Positions 17,014-25,990 are shown, counted from the stretch's first letter. The stretch: 64,000 bases of DNA from Leucobacter sp. UCMA 4100 (GCF_027853335.1 NZ_JAFEUS010000002.1:1100514-1164513); one strand, 5' to 3'. Notes: a model not told the origin generated them from the sequence alone. Numbers and translations are program-made.

Positions 17014-17595
17014 ATGCGATCGATCCACGCCCACGCGAGCGGCACCGAGCTTCGCATCGGCGCAAAATTGCGCTCGGCACGCAATGCCCAGCACATGACG
17101 ATCGAGCAGCTCGCGACCGCGACCGGGCTCTCGAAGAGCTTCATCAGCCGCGTCGAAAACGACTCAACCTCACCCTCGATCACAACGCTCGTGCAGCTGT
17201 GCCAGGTGCTCTCGGTGCCCGTCGGCGAGCTCTTCACCGAGACCAAGACGACGCTCGTGAAGCTCGACACCGCGCCCCTCATTAACCTCGGTGGGCAAAA
17301 TGTCGTCGAACGCCTCATCTCGGGCCGCGAGGAAAACCGGGCACAGATGATCCGCTCAACCGCCGAGCCCCACGCCCACGGCGGTGAGCGGCTCTACACG
17401 ATCTCAAGCGAGCTCGAAATGATGCACGTGGTCACGGGCCGGGTCACCGTCACCTTCGCCTCACACGAGGTCGAGATGCAGGCGGGCGACACCCTCTCGT
17501 TCAACGGCCGCGAGCCCCACACCTGGCGGGCACACGAAGAGGGTGCAGAGCTCGTCTGGACCCTCATTCCAGCGGCGTGGAGCGGATCAGCCTAG
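17014..17595 (+). CDS. XRE-family regulator with cupin sensor domain
   Basis: A 193-residue transcription factor. An N-terminal helix-turn-helix (about residues 12-66) has the typical [23 protein letters not shown]-terminal cupin (about residues 110-190), including [13 protein letters not shown] and the closing FNGREPHTW, probably binds a small ligand. This architecture commonly controls amine, amino-acid or nucleobase catabolism next to it. The start at 17014 has AGGAGG 5 nt upstream. It is divergent from the ureohydrolase operon, which it probably regulates. Confidence 0.88.
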   Translation: MRSIHAHASGTELRIGAKLRSARNAQHMTIEQLATATGLSKSFISRVENDSTSPSITTLVQLCQVLSVPVGELFTETKTTLVKLDTAPLINLGGQNVVERLISGREENRAQMIRSTAEPHAHGGERLYTISSELEMMHVVTGRVTVTFASHEVEMQAGDTLSFNGREPHTWRAHEEGAELVWTLIPAAWSGSA

Positions 17596-17685
17596 CGGTT
17601 GTCGATACCCACCACACGAATCGAAGTTTGTCGTAGGCCCTTGTTATGATCGGCTCAGCTATAGCCCCGACAGAGAGGTCATCGC

Positions 17686-19701
17686 ATGAGCGCCTACCCA
17701 CACCTCAGTTCGCCGGTTACGATCGGCAATATCACCCTGCCCAACCGTACGGTCATGGGGTCGATGCACCTGGGTCTTGAAGAACACCCGCAGGGGTTCG
17801 AGCGCATGGCGGCGTTCTATGCCGAGCGCGTGCGCGGCGGCACTTCGCTCATCGTTACGGGCGGCATCGGGCCCAACGCCGCGGGTGCGCTGACGCAGGG
17901 CGGCGCCACCATGACCTCCGAGCAAGACGTCGAGAAGCACCGGCTCGTGACCGACGCGGTGCACGAGGCCGGCGGCCACATCATCATGCAGCTCTTGCAT
18001 GGCGGCCGCTATTCGACCCACCCCGACCTCGTTGCCCCCTCGGCACTGCAGGCGCCCATCAACCGCTTCTCGCCACGCGCCATGACGGCCGAAGAGATCG
18101 AGAGCACCATCGTCGAGTTCGGCGAGGCGGCGAAGCTTGCACTCGAGGCCGGCTACGACGGTGTCGAGGTCATGGGCTCAGAGGGCTACCTCATCAACGA
18201 GTTCTGCTCGCCCGCAACCAACCAGCGAGATGACGAGTGGGGCGGCACCTCTGAGAAGCGGCGCGCCTTCGCTCTCGCCGTCACCGAACAGGTGCGCTCG
18301 GCCCTCGGCCCAGACGCGCTGCTCTCGTACCGCATCTCGGTTGCCGACCTCGTGCCGCACGGCATGAGCGTTGGCGAGACGCTCGAACTCGCCCAGCAAC
18401 TCGAGCCGCTCGGCGTCGACATGTTCGTCACCGGCATCGGCTGGCACGAGGCACGCGTTCCAACGATCGCCACGAGCGTTCCGCGCGCAGCCTTCATTGA
18501 CTTCACCGAGGCGCTGCACTCGGTCGCCACGATTCCCGTCGTCGCGACGAACCGCATCAACACCCCAGAGGTAGCCGAAGAGATTCTCAGCGCCGGCCGC
18601 GCCGATCTCGTCGCGCTCGCGAGGCCCCTGCTCGCCGACCCCGAGTTCGCCGGCAAGGCAACCCGCGGCGAGGGCGACCGCATCAACACCTGCATCGCCT
18701 GCAACCAGGCCTGCCTCGACCATATTTTTGCCGGCAAGGTCGCCTCGTGCCTCGTGAACCCCCGAGCGGGTCGCGAAACCGAGCTGGTGCTCTTGCCCAC
18801 CCGAACGAAGCGCAGCGTCGCCGTCGTTGGCGGCGGTGTCGCGGGCATGGCCGCGGCCACCTCGGCCGCATCACGAGGCTTCGCCGTGACGCTCTTCGAG
18901 GCACGCGACTCGGTTGGCGGCCAGTTCGACATGGCCATGCGCATTCCCGGCAAAGAAGAATTCACCGAAACCATTCGCTACTTTCTCGGCGAGCTCGACC
19001 GCCACGGCGTTACCGTGAAGCTCGGCGCGCAAGCGACCGCGAGCGACCTTGAGGGCTTCGATGAGGTCATCATCGCGACCGGCGTTTCACCGCGCATTCC
19101 CGCGCTGCCTGGCGTCGACCTGCCCCACGTGGCCTCGTACGCCCAGGTGCTGCGCGGCGAGCACACAGCCGGCGAACGCGTCGTCATTCTCGGCGCGGGC
19201 GGCATCGGCTTCGACACCGCAGAGTTTCTCACCCAGAAGGGGCCCTCGCACGCCCTCAATGCGGCAGCCTTTCGCGAGAGCTGGGGCATCACCGAAGACC
19301 CAACCGTTCCAGGCGCGGTCGGCAAGCCGCAGGCCGTCGAGAGCGCCCGCGCCGTGACGATATTGCAGCGCAAAGCGACCAAGGCGGGGGCCGGCCTCGG
19401 CCTCACCACGGGCTGGATTCACCGAGCCGAAGTGCAACGCCGCGGCGTGCGCACCATGGTCGGCGTTCAATACGACGAGATCGTCGCCGAGGGCATTCGC
19501 GTCACGATCGAGGGCGAGCAGCAGCTCATCGAGGCCGACACCGTCGTGCTGTGCACCGGCCAAGAGTCGGTCATCACCCTCGCCAACGAACTCGACGCGC
19601 TCGGCCGCAGCTACCACCTCATCGGCGGCGCAAAGCTCGCCGGCGAGCTCGACGCCAAGCGAGCCATTCGTGAGGGCACCGAGGTCGCTGCCGCGCTGTA
19701 A
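17686..19701 (+). CDS. FadH-type 2,4-dienoyl-CoA reductase / NADH:flavin oxidoreductase
   Basis: A 671-residue flavoprotein, the same length as E. coli FadH. The N-terminal half is an old-yellow-enzyme barrel binding FMN (LLHGGRYS, GYDGVEVMGSEGYLINEF). The 4Fe-4S cluster cysteines follow in CIACNQACLDHIFAGKVASC. The C-terminal half binds FAD and NADPH (VVGGGVAGMAAA, VVILGAGGIG). FadH reduces 2,4-dienoyl-CoA during oxidation of unsaturated fatty acids, but related enzymes act on trimethylamine, bile acids or enones, so substrate certainty is moderate. AGAGGT precedes the ATG, and TTATGAT near 17644 may be the -10 region. It is monocistronic. Confidence 0.82.
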   Translation: MSAYPHLSSPVTIGNITLPNRTVMGSMHLGLEEHPQGFERMAAFYAERVRGGTSLIVTGGIGPNAAGALTQGGATMTSEQDVEKHRLVTDAVHEAGGHIIMQLLHGGRYSTHPDLVAPSALQAPINRFSPRAMTAEEIESTIVEFGEAAKLALEAGYDGVEVMGSEGYLINEFCSPATNQRDDEWGGTSEKRRAFALAVTEQVRSALGPDALLSYRISVADLVPHGMSVGETLELAQQLEPLGVDMFVTGIGWHEARVPTIATSVPRAAFIDFTEALHSVATIPVVATNRINTPEVAEEILSAGRADLVALARPLLADPEFAGKATRGEGDRINTCIACNQACLDHIFAGKVASCLVNPRAGRETELVLLPTRTKRSVAVVGGGVAGMAAATSAASRGFAVTLFEARDSVGGQFDMAMRIPGKEEFTETIRYFLGELDRHGVTVKLGAQATASDLEGFDEVIIATGVSPRIPALPGVDLPHVASYAQVLRGEHTAGERVVILGAGGIGFDTAEFLTQKGPSHALNAAAFRESWGITEDPTVPGAVGKPQAVESARAVTILQRKATKAGAGLGLTTGWIHRAEVQRRGVRTMVGVQYDEIVAEGIRVTIEGEQQLIEADTVVLCTGQESVITLANELDALGRSYHLIGGAKLAGELDAKRAIREGTEVAAAL

Positions 19702-19710
19702 GAACGCGCG

Positions 19711-21705
19711 CTACGGGCGCGTGATCTTCTCGTCGCGGGCGGCCTGCTTCTGCAGCATCTCGTTGTAGGCGAGGAGCTCGGCCTCGCCCGAGCGGTCGGC
19801 GGCGCGGTCCTTGCGCTTCTGTACGCGGTCATCGTCACGCATCCACAGAATTGCGACGGCAACGGCAAGCGCGAGGGTCGGCAACTCACCGATGCCCCAG
19901 GCGATCGATCCGCCCTGTGATTGGTCTTCAAGCGGCGGCAGGCCCCACGTTCGACCCATCGCACCGAACCACTCGGGCAGCATCATCGTGTTCATCGACA
20001 TGATCGTCACGCCGAAGAAGGCGTGCGAGGCCATCGTCGCAAAGAGAATCACGAGCCGAATCGGGTAGCTCGAGCGATACGGCACGGGGTCGATGCCGAC
20101 CATCGCGAGCGCGAAGAGGTAACCCGAAATCAAGAAGTGAATGATCATCCACTGGTGGCCGAGGTGCTCGCGCATCGCCCAGCCAAGAATCGGCGAGAAG
20201 TAGAACACCCAGAGCGAACCGGCAAAGATGACGGCCGCGACAACGGGGTTCGTGATGAACTTCGACCACGGCGTGTGAATGGCCCACATGACCCACTCGC
20301 GCGCACCCCACGAGCCGTCGTGGCGCTTCGGAACCGCACGCAGAAGCAGCGTCACGGGGCCAGCGAGCACGAGCAGCAGCGGAATGAGCATCGTGAGCAT
20401 CATGTGCCCGAGCATGTGCACGCTAAAGAGGTAACGCTCGTAGAGGTTCAGCGCGCCGTTCGTGGTGTAAAAGAGCACCGCGAGGCCGAGCAGCCACGAG
20501 ATCGTGCGGCCCACGGGCCACTTGTCGCCGCGCTTGCGCAGCACCCACACGCCCGCGAGGTACAGCACCGCACCGAAGACCGGAACCAGGGTCCAGAGCA
20601 GGTCAAACTTCCAGCCGGTGATGTACCCCATCGGCGTGAGCTCGGGAGGCAGCGGATCGCCCGTGAGCCACTCGGCAGGCCCAATCGCGCCGCCCGACTC
20701 TGAGGCCGCCTCGATGGGAACCGGCGTCTGCGTGCGCCCGAGCGCCGCGGCGAGACCCGACGCGATGCCCATGACGGCGAGCTCAACGACAACGACCTGA
20801 CCGAAGGCGCGCCTGCCGCGATCGCTCGCGCCAATCTTGGGAATCATGATGAGACGGTGCACCGCGCCGAAAATACCGAGGGCAACGATGGCGCCCGTCT
20901 TCAGCATGACCACCATGCCATAGCCGGTGCCAAACAGGTCTTCCATGGTGCCGATGCGCAACATTGCGCTCACGATGCCCGAGAGGGCCACCGCGACAAA
21001 GGCGAAGAGGGCGAGGAACGAGTAGCGCTCGGTGATGACCTGAATGCGCTGCCGGTCGACCACCCGCGAGACGACGATGAGGGCGACCAGGCCGCCGATC
21101 CACACCGCGGCTCCGAGCATGTGAATGAAGAGTGTGTTGACCGCCTGCGCGTGACCAGCGGCGCCCTGCGCGTGGCCCTGCTGCGCGAGCGGGAAGAGCG
21201 TCAGCACCGAGACAACGAAAGCTGCGAGTACCCAGCGGCGGTCTTGAACGGCAAAGCACATCACCGTCGAAATGGCCCCGAGCAGCATCATGAGCACCCA
21301 GAGCTTACCGAGGTCAATCTCAGTCGCGAACTGGGCGAGACTTGCACCAAAGCTCTCGTCGAACGAGAAGTCCTGGCCCGTCATGTCGAGGTACATGAAC
21401 ACGAAGGCCGCGGTCGATGCGGCCGTCAGCGTTGCCGCGGCTCCCGCCGCGAGATCGAGCACGGCGCGCAGTTCGGCGCCCTCGCCCTTGAGCGCCCACA
21501 CGGCGAGCAGCAGCGAGCCAATGAGCACGCCACCCGAGAGGTTCACGAGCATGCGCGCGAGCGGTACCGCGTACCGAACCACGTCGCCCGGATCGAGCAT
21601 TGGGCGTGGAGCGCCCGCGCCACCCACCTGCATTCCGACGAAGCAGGCGATGACGCTCACGATGATGAGGGTAGCTGGGGCAAATACCCGAAGACTTCTT
21701 GGCAC
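19711..21705 (-). CDS. CopD-CtaG fusion: copper handling / cytochrome oxidase assembly membrane protein
   Basis: A 664-residue protein with about 15 hydrophobic segments. The N-terminal ~330 residues form a copper-resistance-D-type domain (HAQAVNTLFIHMLGAAVWIGG). The C-terminal half is a CtaG (caa3-type) domain, with histidines in YLFSVHMLGHMMLTM and HQWMIIHFLISG. This fusion is widespread in actinobacteria and is thought to deliver copper to cytochrome c oxidase. The GTG at 21705 has an in-frame stop four codons upstream and a TAGTCT box 6 nt before it, consistent with a leaderless start. Confidence 0.87.
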   Translation of the reverse strand: MPRSLRVFAPATLIIVSVIACFVGMQVGGAGAPRPMLDPGDVVRYAVPLARMLVNLSGGVLIGSLLLAVWALKGEGAELRAVLDLAAGAAATLTAASTAAFVFMYLDMTGQDFSFDESFGASLAQFATEIDLGKLWVLMMLLGAISTVMCFAVQDRRWVLAAFVVSVLTLFPLAQQGHAQGAAGHAQAVNTLFIHMLGAAVWIGGLVALIVVSRVVDRQRIQVITERYSFLALFAFVAVALSGIVSAMLRIGTMEDLFGTGYGMVVMLKTGAIVALGIFGAVHRLIMIPKIGASDRGRRAFGQVVVVELAVMGIASGLAAALGRTQTPVPIEAASESGGAIGPAEWLTGDPLPPELTPMGYITGWKFDLLWTLVPVFGAVLYLAGVWVLRKRGDKWPVGRTISWLLGLAVLFYTTNGALNLYERYLFSVHMLGHMMLTMLIPLLLVLAGPVTLLLRAVPKRHDGSWGAREWVMWAIHTPWSKFITNPVVAAVIFAGSLWVFYFSPILGWAMREHLGHQWMIIHFLISGYLFALAMVGIDPVPYRSSYPIRLVILFATMASHAFFGVTIMSMNTMMLPEWFGAMGRTWGLPPLEDQSQGGSIAWGIGELPTLALAVAVAILWMRDDDRVQKRKDRAADRSGEAELLAYNEMLQKQAARDEKITRP

Positions 21706-21711
21706 CCTTCC

Positions 21712-21717
21712 AGACTA
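21712..21717 (-). promoter_or_regulatory. Leaderless -10 box of the CopD-CtaG gene
   Basis: On the minus strand TAGTCT is followed by GGAAGG and the GTG start at 21705. GGAAGG abuts the start directly and could not work as a normal ribosome-binding site. Confidence 0.45.
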
Positions 21718-21739
21718 CTGCCAGGCTGCTTGAAACGCT

Positions 21740-21796
21740 CTGGGGGCGGCACAGCTCAAGAAGCACGAAAGCCCCCAGAACATTCTGAAATGTTCT
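21740..21796 (-). terminator. Tandem hairpins downstream of HU
   Basis: Two overlapping hairpins follow the HU gene: AGAACATT/AATGTTCT (arms 21777-21784 and 21789-21796, loop CTGA) and CTGGGGGC/GCCCCCAG (21740-21747 and 21771-21778). A third short stem (CGCTTC/GAAGCG, 21853-21871) lies next to the HU stop. They probably end the HU transcript. Confidence 0.6.
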
Positions 21797-21874
21797 CCGG
21801 CACGTGCGGCTTCGAGGCCGCGGGCGGAGCCCACTTCAGAATATTCCAGGGGCGCTTCGTGAAAGGAAGCGGTG

Positions 21875-22153
21875 TTACTTGACCGAAGCCTTGAGCTTCG
21901 AGCCAACCGATACCTTGACGCGCTTGCCAGCAGGAATCTGGATGCTCTCGCCGGTACGGGGGTTGTGGCCGGTGCGTGCAGCGGTTGCTACAGCCTCGAA
22001 TGAGAGCCAGCCGGGGATCGAAACCTTGCCGCCATCAGCGACGGTCTCTGAGATAGCAGCGAAGACGCCGTCGAGCACGCTCGAAACGGTAGCCTGGCTC
22101 TGGCCGGTCTCGGCAGCAACCTTAGCGACAAGCTCAGTCTTGTTCAGTGACAT
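21875..22153 (-). CDS. hup: HU-family nucleoid DNA-binding protein
   Basis: A 92-residue histone-like protein that bends and compacts DNA. It opens MSLNKTELVAKVAAETG and has the DNA-binding arm TGHNPRTGESIQIPAGK near residues 60-77. It lacks the long Lys/Ala-rich C-terminal tail seen in mycobacterial HU, so it is the short bacterial form. The ATG at 22153 has GGAAGGA 6 nt upstream; the longer in-frame extension would cross the leader hairpin. It is a single-gene unit with a structured leader. Confidence 0.93.
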   Translation of the reverse strand: MSLNKTELVAKVAAETGQSQATVSSVLDGVFAAISETVADGGKVSIPGWLSFEAVATAARTGHNPRTGESIQIPAGKRVKVSVGSKLKASVK

Positions 22154-22508
22154 TTTCTGTCCTTCCAAGGGCCCGACATTTCTGCCTTCTTGGGCCCTAA
22201 CGTTTCTTCTTGGTTTCCCTCGCACATGACGAGGCTGATCAAGTGATCGCTACGAATCTACACCAGATTTCGCTGAAACATGCCACATTTCGCCAAAAAT
22301 CTCGGCCTTTCGCAAAAACTGACGCCCTTCTGCGTCACATGCCTTCACACGCGCACCAGATCACCGAGAATCGCCCGAATTTTGGCCCTTTTCAGGCGAT
22401 CCATGGCTATACTATGCCGCGGATCCCGGTGGTCACGACGCCCGCTCGGGCACCGGTCGCAGCCCGGCAACCGATTGCCGCGGCCCACCCCTCGTGACCC
22501 GCAAAGCA
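22154..22508. other. A/T-richer gene-free stretch with the HU leader
   Basis: No gene is visible. On the minus strand it must hold the HU promoter and leader. The leader forms a hairpin AGGGCCC (22168-22174) with GGGCCCT (22192-22198) just upstream of the HU ribosome-binding site. On the plus strand a TATACTAT box at about 22410 faces a hairpin at 22509, so a short RNA is conceivable but unsupported. Confidence 0.4.
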
Positions 22509-22542
22509 CAAGAGGCGGAGCCCCGAAGGGATCCGCCTCTTG
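22509..22542 (-). terminator. Terminator of the rpmB-rpmG-rpsN operon
   Basis: A perfect 11-bp stem pairs CAAGAGGCGGA (22509-22519) with TCCGCCTCTTG (22532-22542), beginning 21 nt after the rpsN stop codon. Confidence 0.75.
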
Positions 22543-22563
22543 ATTGAAGTCTCAGACTCGCTG

Positions 22564-22869
22564 TTACCAGCTCGACTTGGTGATGCCGGGAAGCTCACCA
22601 CGGTGAGCCATCTCACGGAAGCGAACACGGCTGATGCCGTACTTCGTGAGCACGCCACGGGGGCGGCCGTCGATGACGTCACGTGAGCGAACGCGTACGG
22701 GTGACGCGTTGCGGGGGAGCTTCTGGAGCCCGCGACGAGCTGCCTCGCGGCTCTCGTCGGTTCCGTTGGGATCGATGAGCGCTTTCTTGAGCTCGATGCG
22801 CTTCTCAGCGTAGCGAGCAACAACTTCCTGGCGCTGCTTGTTCTTAGCGATCATGCTTTTCTTCGCCAT
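22564..22869 (-). CDS. rpsN: 30S ribosomal protein S14, zinc-free form
   Basis: A 101-residue S14 (uS14) protein of the small-subunit head. It starts [13 protein letters not shown] and ends [17 protein letters not shown], both diagnostic. The CxxC pairs of the zinc-ribbon form are absent and no cysteine is present, so this is the longer 'C-minus' type. It follows rpmG by only 3 nt in the order L28-L33-S14. In Streptomyces and mycobacteria a similar cluster of zinc-free paralogues is repressed by Zur; whether that applies here, where these may be the only copies, is unknown. Confidence 0.95.
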   Translation of the reverse strand: MAKKSMIAKNKQRQEVVARYAEKRIELKKALIDPNGTDESREAARRGLQKLPRNASPVRVRSRDVIDGRPRGVLTKYGISRVRFREMAHRGELPGITKSSW

Positions 22870-22872
22870 GGA

Positions 22873-23040
22873 TTAACGCTCCTCTCGGAATTCAACGTGC
22901 TTGCGGATGACCGGATCGTACTTCTTGAGCACGAGGCGGTCGGGGTTGTTGCGACGGTTCTTGCGGGTCACGTACGTGAACCCGGTGCCTGCCGTCGAAC
23001 GCAGCTTGATGATCGGACGTACGTCTTTATCTTTAGCCAT
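22873..23040 (-). CDS. rpmG: 50S ribosomal protein L33, zinc-free form
   Basis: A 55-residue protein, [18 protein letters not shown] at the start and [10 protein letters not shown] at the end, clearly bL33. The zinc-binding cysteine pairs seen in the other L33 form are missing; there is no cysteine at all. Its ATG overlaps the rpmB stop codon by one base (TAATG), and rpsN follows after 3 nt. It is short enough to be missed by length-limited gene callers. Confidence 0.95.
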   Translation of the reverse strand: MAKDKDVRPIIKLRSTAGTGFTYVTRKNRRNNPDRLVLKKYDPVIRKHVEFREER

Positions 23041-23276
23041 TAGAGCTTCACCCCACGCTTCTGCAGATCTGCAACCACAGCCTCGATACCGCGTGCGTCA
23101 ACAACCTTGATACCCCGAGTCGACAGGGTAAGGGTTACCTTGCGGCCGAGTGAGGGCACGAAGTAAGACTTCTTCTGAATGTTCGGATCGAACCGACGCT
23201 TGGTGCGACGGTGCGAGTGCGAAATGCTGTGACCGAAGCCTGGAGTGGCTCCCGTCACCTGGCACACTGCTGCCAT
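23040..23276 (-). CDS. rpmB: 50S ribosomal protein L28, zinc-free form
   Basis: A 78-residue bL28 with the family signature [20 protein letters not shown] and the closing [13 protein letters not shown]. One cysteine remains but the CxxC pair is absent, as in the mycobacterial RpmB2 form. It heads the three-gene ribosomal operon. The ATG at 23276 has AAGGAG about 8 nt upstream. The sequence around the start (23273-23287) contains AATCATT, the core of actinobacterial Zur boxes, discussed as a finding. Confidence 0.95.
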   Translation of the reverse strand: MAAVCQVTGATPGFGHSISHSHRRTKRRFDPNIQKKSYFVPSLGRKVTLTLSTRGIKVVDARGIEAVVADLQKRGVKL

Positions 23277-23447
23277 AATGATTCTCCTTGAATACCGTGA
23301 GACCGTTGCCGGCCTCACCCAAGATCTCTTGTCGGCGTATGAGGCGGTTGCCCCATACACGGCGTGTGCAGGTGGAAGCTACACAGCCAATCAACAAGAC
23401 TACGGGAAAACACGCCCGGCCACAAGCGAAAACCTTGGCCTCGCGGC

Positions 23448-23453
23448 TAGCAT
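23448..23453 (+). promoter_or_regulatory. Leaderless -10 box of the EamA gene
   Basis: TAGCAT is followed by GGCTGC and the ATG at 23460; there is no ribosome-binding site. Confidence 0.5.
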
Positions 23454-23459
23454 GGCTGC

Positions 23460-24341
23460 ATGACACACGAGCAGGGAACCCGCGCGCAAGCATCGGGGCT
23501 CGCGCTCGTCATTCTCAGCCAGCTCTCGATGCAGTTTGGGGCGGGCATCGCGACCTTCCTCTTTCCGCACGTGGGCGCCACCGGCACCGTCATGCTGCGC
23601 CTCTTCATGTCGACCGCCGTGCTGTTCGTGGTGCTGCGGCCCCGACTGCGCGGGCTCAGCCGCAAAGCGTTGCTCGCGGCGGCAGGCCTCGGCGTCGCCC
23701 TCGCTTCAATGAACACGCTCATCTACCTCGCCTTCGACCGCATTCCGCTCGGCGCGGCCGTGACCTTCGAGATGCTCGGCCCGCTCATGCTCGCGGTCGT
23801 GCTCTCGCGCAAGCTCTCGAGCTGGCTTCTCGCGCTCGTCGCGGGGGTAGGCGTGTGGCTCGTGAGCGGCGCATTCCCCTTTGGCCAGGGTGCAGAGGGG
23901 GCTGCGGGCCTCGATCCGCTCGGTGTCGCCCTCGCGTTGCTCGCGGGCGCAAGCTGGGCCGGGTACATCGTCTTCACCCGCGCCACCGTTTCGCTCTTTC
24001 GCGGGGCCGAGGGGCTCGCGGTCGCAATGCTCTTTGCCTCGGTGTGCATCGCCCCGTTCATGGTGACGGTCGACGACCTTTCCGCTTTTCTCAACCCAAC
24101 CGTGCTGCTGCTCGGCCTCGTCGTCGCGCTCCTCTCTTCTGCCCTGCCCTACGGCATCGAACAGCTCGCGATTCGCCGGCTGCCCACCTCGCTCTTCGCG
24201 ATGCTCATGAGCCTCTCGCCCGTCATGGCGACGCTCGCGGGGTTCGTCTTGCTCGGCCAGTCAATGAGCCTCGTCGAACTCGCCGGTATCACCTGCGTCG
24301 TCACCGCAACCGCAGTCGCACTGCGCGGCCAGGCCCGGTGA
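23460..24341 (+). CDS. EamA-family (DMT superfamily) exporter
   Basis: A 293-residue membrane protein with about 10 hydrophobic helices and two EamA repeats. Its profile, including the PLGAAVTFEMLGPLMLAV region and PYGIEQLAIRRLPTSLFA, resembles RhtA-type threonine/homoserine exporters. The exported metabolite is not determinable from sequence. It is transcribed away from the ribosomal protein operon, with a leaderless start, and is followed 39 nt later by an independently promoted SGNH hydrolase gene. Confidence 0.85.
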   Translation: MTHEQGTRAQASGLALVILSQLSMQFGAGIATFLFPHVGATGTVMLRLFMSTAVLFVVLRPRLRGLSRKALLAAAGLGVALASMNTLIYLAFDRIPLGAAVTFEMLGPLMLAVVLSRKLSSWLLALVAGVGVWLVSGAFPFGQGAEGAAGLDPLGVALALLAGASWAGYIVFTRATVSLFRGAEGLAVAMLFASVCIAPFMVTVDDLSAFLNPTVLLLGLVVALLSSALPYGIEQLAIRRLPTSLFAMLMSLSPVMATLAGFVLLGQSMSLVELAGITCVVTATAVALRGQAR

Positions 24342-24367
24342 CGCACCGCTTTCGCCGCGACGGGCGA

Positions 24368-24373
24368 TACAGT
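24368..24373 (+). promoter_or_regulatory. Leaderless -10 box of the SGNH hydrolase gene
   Basis: TACAGT is followed by 7 nt and the ATG at 24381, with no ribosome-binding site. Confidence 0.5.
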
Positions 24374-24380
24374 AGAGCCT

Positions 24381-25163
24381 ATGAGCGCGTTTGAGCTGCG
24401 CCACCCGATTCGGTACGTGGCGATTGGCGACAGTTTTACCGAGGGCATGGGCGACGAACGCCCCGACGGCACGCTACGCGGTTGGGCCGACCTCGTGGCC
24501 CAGGGGCTCGCCGACGCAACGGGAGAGACCGTGCTCTACGCCAACCTCGCGGTGCGGGGCCGCTTGCTCGACGCCATCATCGACGAACAGCTCGAACCGG
24601 CGCTCTCACTCGAGCCGACGCTGCTGAGCCTTAACGGCGGCGGCAACGACATGCTGCGGCCCGGAACGAACCTCGAGTCGATTCTTCAGCGCACGCGCGA
24701 CGCCATGTCTCGCGTCGCAGCGGCTGGCGTGCAACCGCTGCTCCTCGCGGGACCGAACCCGACCGGCGGTATTCCGAGCGGCGGCACCGTCAAGGCCAAG
24801 GGCGACGCGCTCGTGGCCGCGGTCGGCGACATCACGAACGCTCTCGGAATCGCCTACACCGACAACTGGTCAGACCCCGAGCTGCCAGCACATCAGTACT
24901 GGTCACACGACCGACTGCACTTAGGCCCCGTGGGCCACACCCGGGTCGCGCACAACGTGCTCGGCACTCTCTCGCTTCCCGTGCCCGCCGATTGGGTCAC
25001 GGCCGCCGCCGCAACACCAAAGCCGACCCTGCGCCAAAACCTTCGCTACGGTCGCGAACACGTTTTGCCGTGGATCGGCCGCCGGCTCACCGGCCGCTCA
25101 AGCGGCGACGGGCGCACGGGAAAGCACCTCGAGTGGATCGAAGTGCCTCCCCGCACCCGCTAG
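24381..25163 (+). CDS. SGNH/GDSL-family hydrolase
   Basis: A 260-residue esterase-type protein without a signal peptide. Block I is AIGDSFTEGMGDE (nucleophile Ser near residue 18), block III is SLNGGGNDM, and block V is SHDRLHLGPVGH with the catalytic Asp-x-x-His. The ~60 C-terminal residues are basic. Family members cleave esters or acyl groups from lipids or sugars; the substrate is unknown. The gene is convergent with gluD and overlaps its stop region by four bases. Confidence 0.87.
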   Translation: MSAFELRHPIRYVAIGDSFTEGMGDERPDGTLRGWADLVAQGLADATGETVLYANLAVRGRLLDAIIDEQLEPALSLEPTLLSLNGGGNDMLRPGTNLESILQRTRDAMSRVAAAGVQPLLLAGPNPTGGIPSGGTVKAKGDALVAAVGDITNALGIAYTDNWSDPELPAHQYWSHDRLHLGPVGHTRVAHNVLGTLSLPVPADWVTAAAATPKPTLRQNLRYGREHVLPWIGRRLTGRSSGDGRTGKHLEWIEVPPRTR

Positions 25164-25990
25164 CCTGCGCGTTTAGCGTCGAGCGTGCGTGCCGTGCGGC
25201 GCCCGATCCACGAAACCGTGAGGTTAATCGTGAGGTACATGACGACCGCAACAACCCAGAAGGTAAACATGTAGCGGTTACCGAAGAACGTCTCGAGAAG
25301 CTTCGACTGTCTTGCCAGCTCATCGTAGGCGACGATGTACCCGAGCGAGGTGTCTTTCAGCAGGACCACGATCTGCGCGATAATAATCGGCAGCATCTGC
25401 TTGAAGGCCTGCGGAAACTCAATGAGAAAACGCGTCGCCGTCGGGGTGAGCCCGACCGAGAGGCCTGCCTCGCGCTGCCCCTTGTTGAGCGAGACAATAC
25501 CGGCACGAAGCGCCTCGCCGATGATCGCTCCGTTATAAATCGCAAGCGCGACAACGACCGCGATGAACGAGGTCGTCGAGGCAACGAGCAGGATGAAGAG
25601 CATCATGAGCAGAACGGGCATGCCCCTGAAGAACTCGAGCACGATCGTGACGGGAATTCTGATCCACTTCGTGTCGGCCATGCGGCCAAAGACAAAGAGC
25701 ACACCAATGATGAGGGCGCCGATCGTCGCGACAGCTGCCGCTCTGAGCGTATTCAGCGCGCCCTGACCGAGCACCTGCCACACGCGACCGTCGGCGAGCA
25801 CATCCCACCTCGTGGGGTCAAACATGCCGGGGGTCTCAGCACCGTTGGCCGAGATACGCGGCTGATAGAGCTGCCAACCGACCCACGCGAGCAGGCCAAC
25901 AATGAGCAGCACGCCAACGATCGAAATGAGGCGTGAGCGCTTCAGCGCTTTCGGTCCAGGAGCGTCGTAGAGAACTGTTGCCTGTGTCAT
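25160..25990 (-). CDS. gluD: Amino-acid ABC transporter permease (GluD-type)
   Basis: A 276-residue permease of the polar amino-acid (HisM) type, with a longer N-terminus than GluC. It has about six hydrophobic segments and the EAA loop EALRAGIVSLNKGQREAGLSVGLT that contacts the ATPase. It is the last gene of the gluA-gluB-gluC-gluD cluster; its ATG overlaps the gluC stop. By analogy with the corynebacterial glutamate uptake system it should import glutamate or a related amino acid. Confidence 0.87.
   Translation of the reverse strand: MTQATVLYDAPGPKALKRSRLISIVGVLLIVGLLAWVGWQLYQPRISANGAETPGMFDPTRWDVLADGRVWQVLGQGALNTLRAAAVATIGALIIGVLFVFGRMADTKWIRIPVTIVLEFFRGMPVLLMMLFILLVASTTSFIAVVVALAIYNGAIIGEALRAGIVSLNKGQREAGLSVGLTPTATRFLIEFPQAFKQMLPIIIAQIVVLLKDTSLGYIVAYDELARQSKLLETFFGNRYMFTFWVVAVVMYLTINLTVSWIGRRTARTLDAKRAG

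Noticed and set aside
21777-21796. AGAACATT/AATGTTCT as a LexA (SOS) box
   Set aside because: GAAC and GTTC are 10 nt apart rather than 4 nt as in the actinobacterial SOS box, and the site is downstream of HU, not in a promoter; a terminator hairpin explains it better.
20857-21882. 341-codon open frame on the plus strand
   Set aside because: Antisense to the CopD-CtaG fusion and the HU downstream hairpins; composition is His/Arg/Glu-rich with no recognisable domain.
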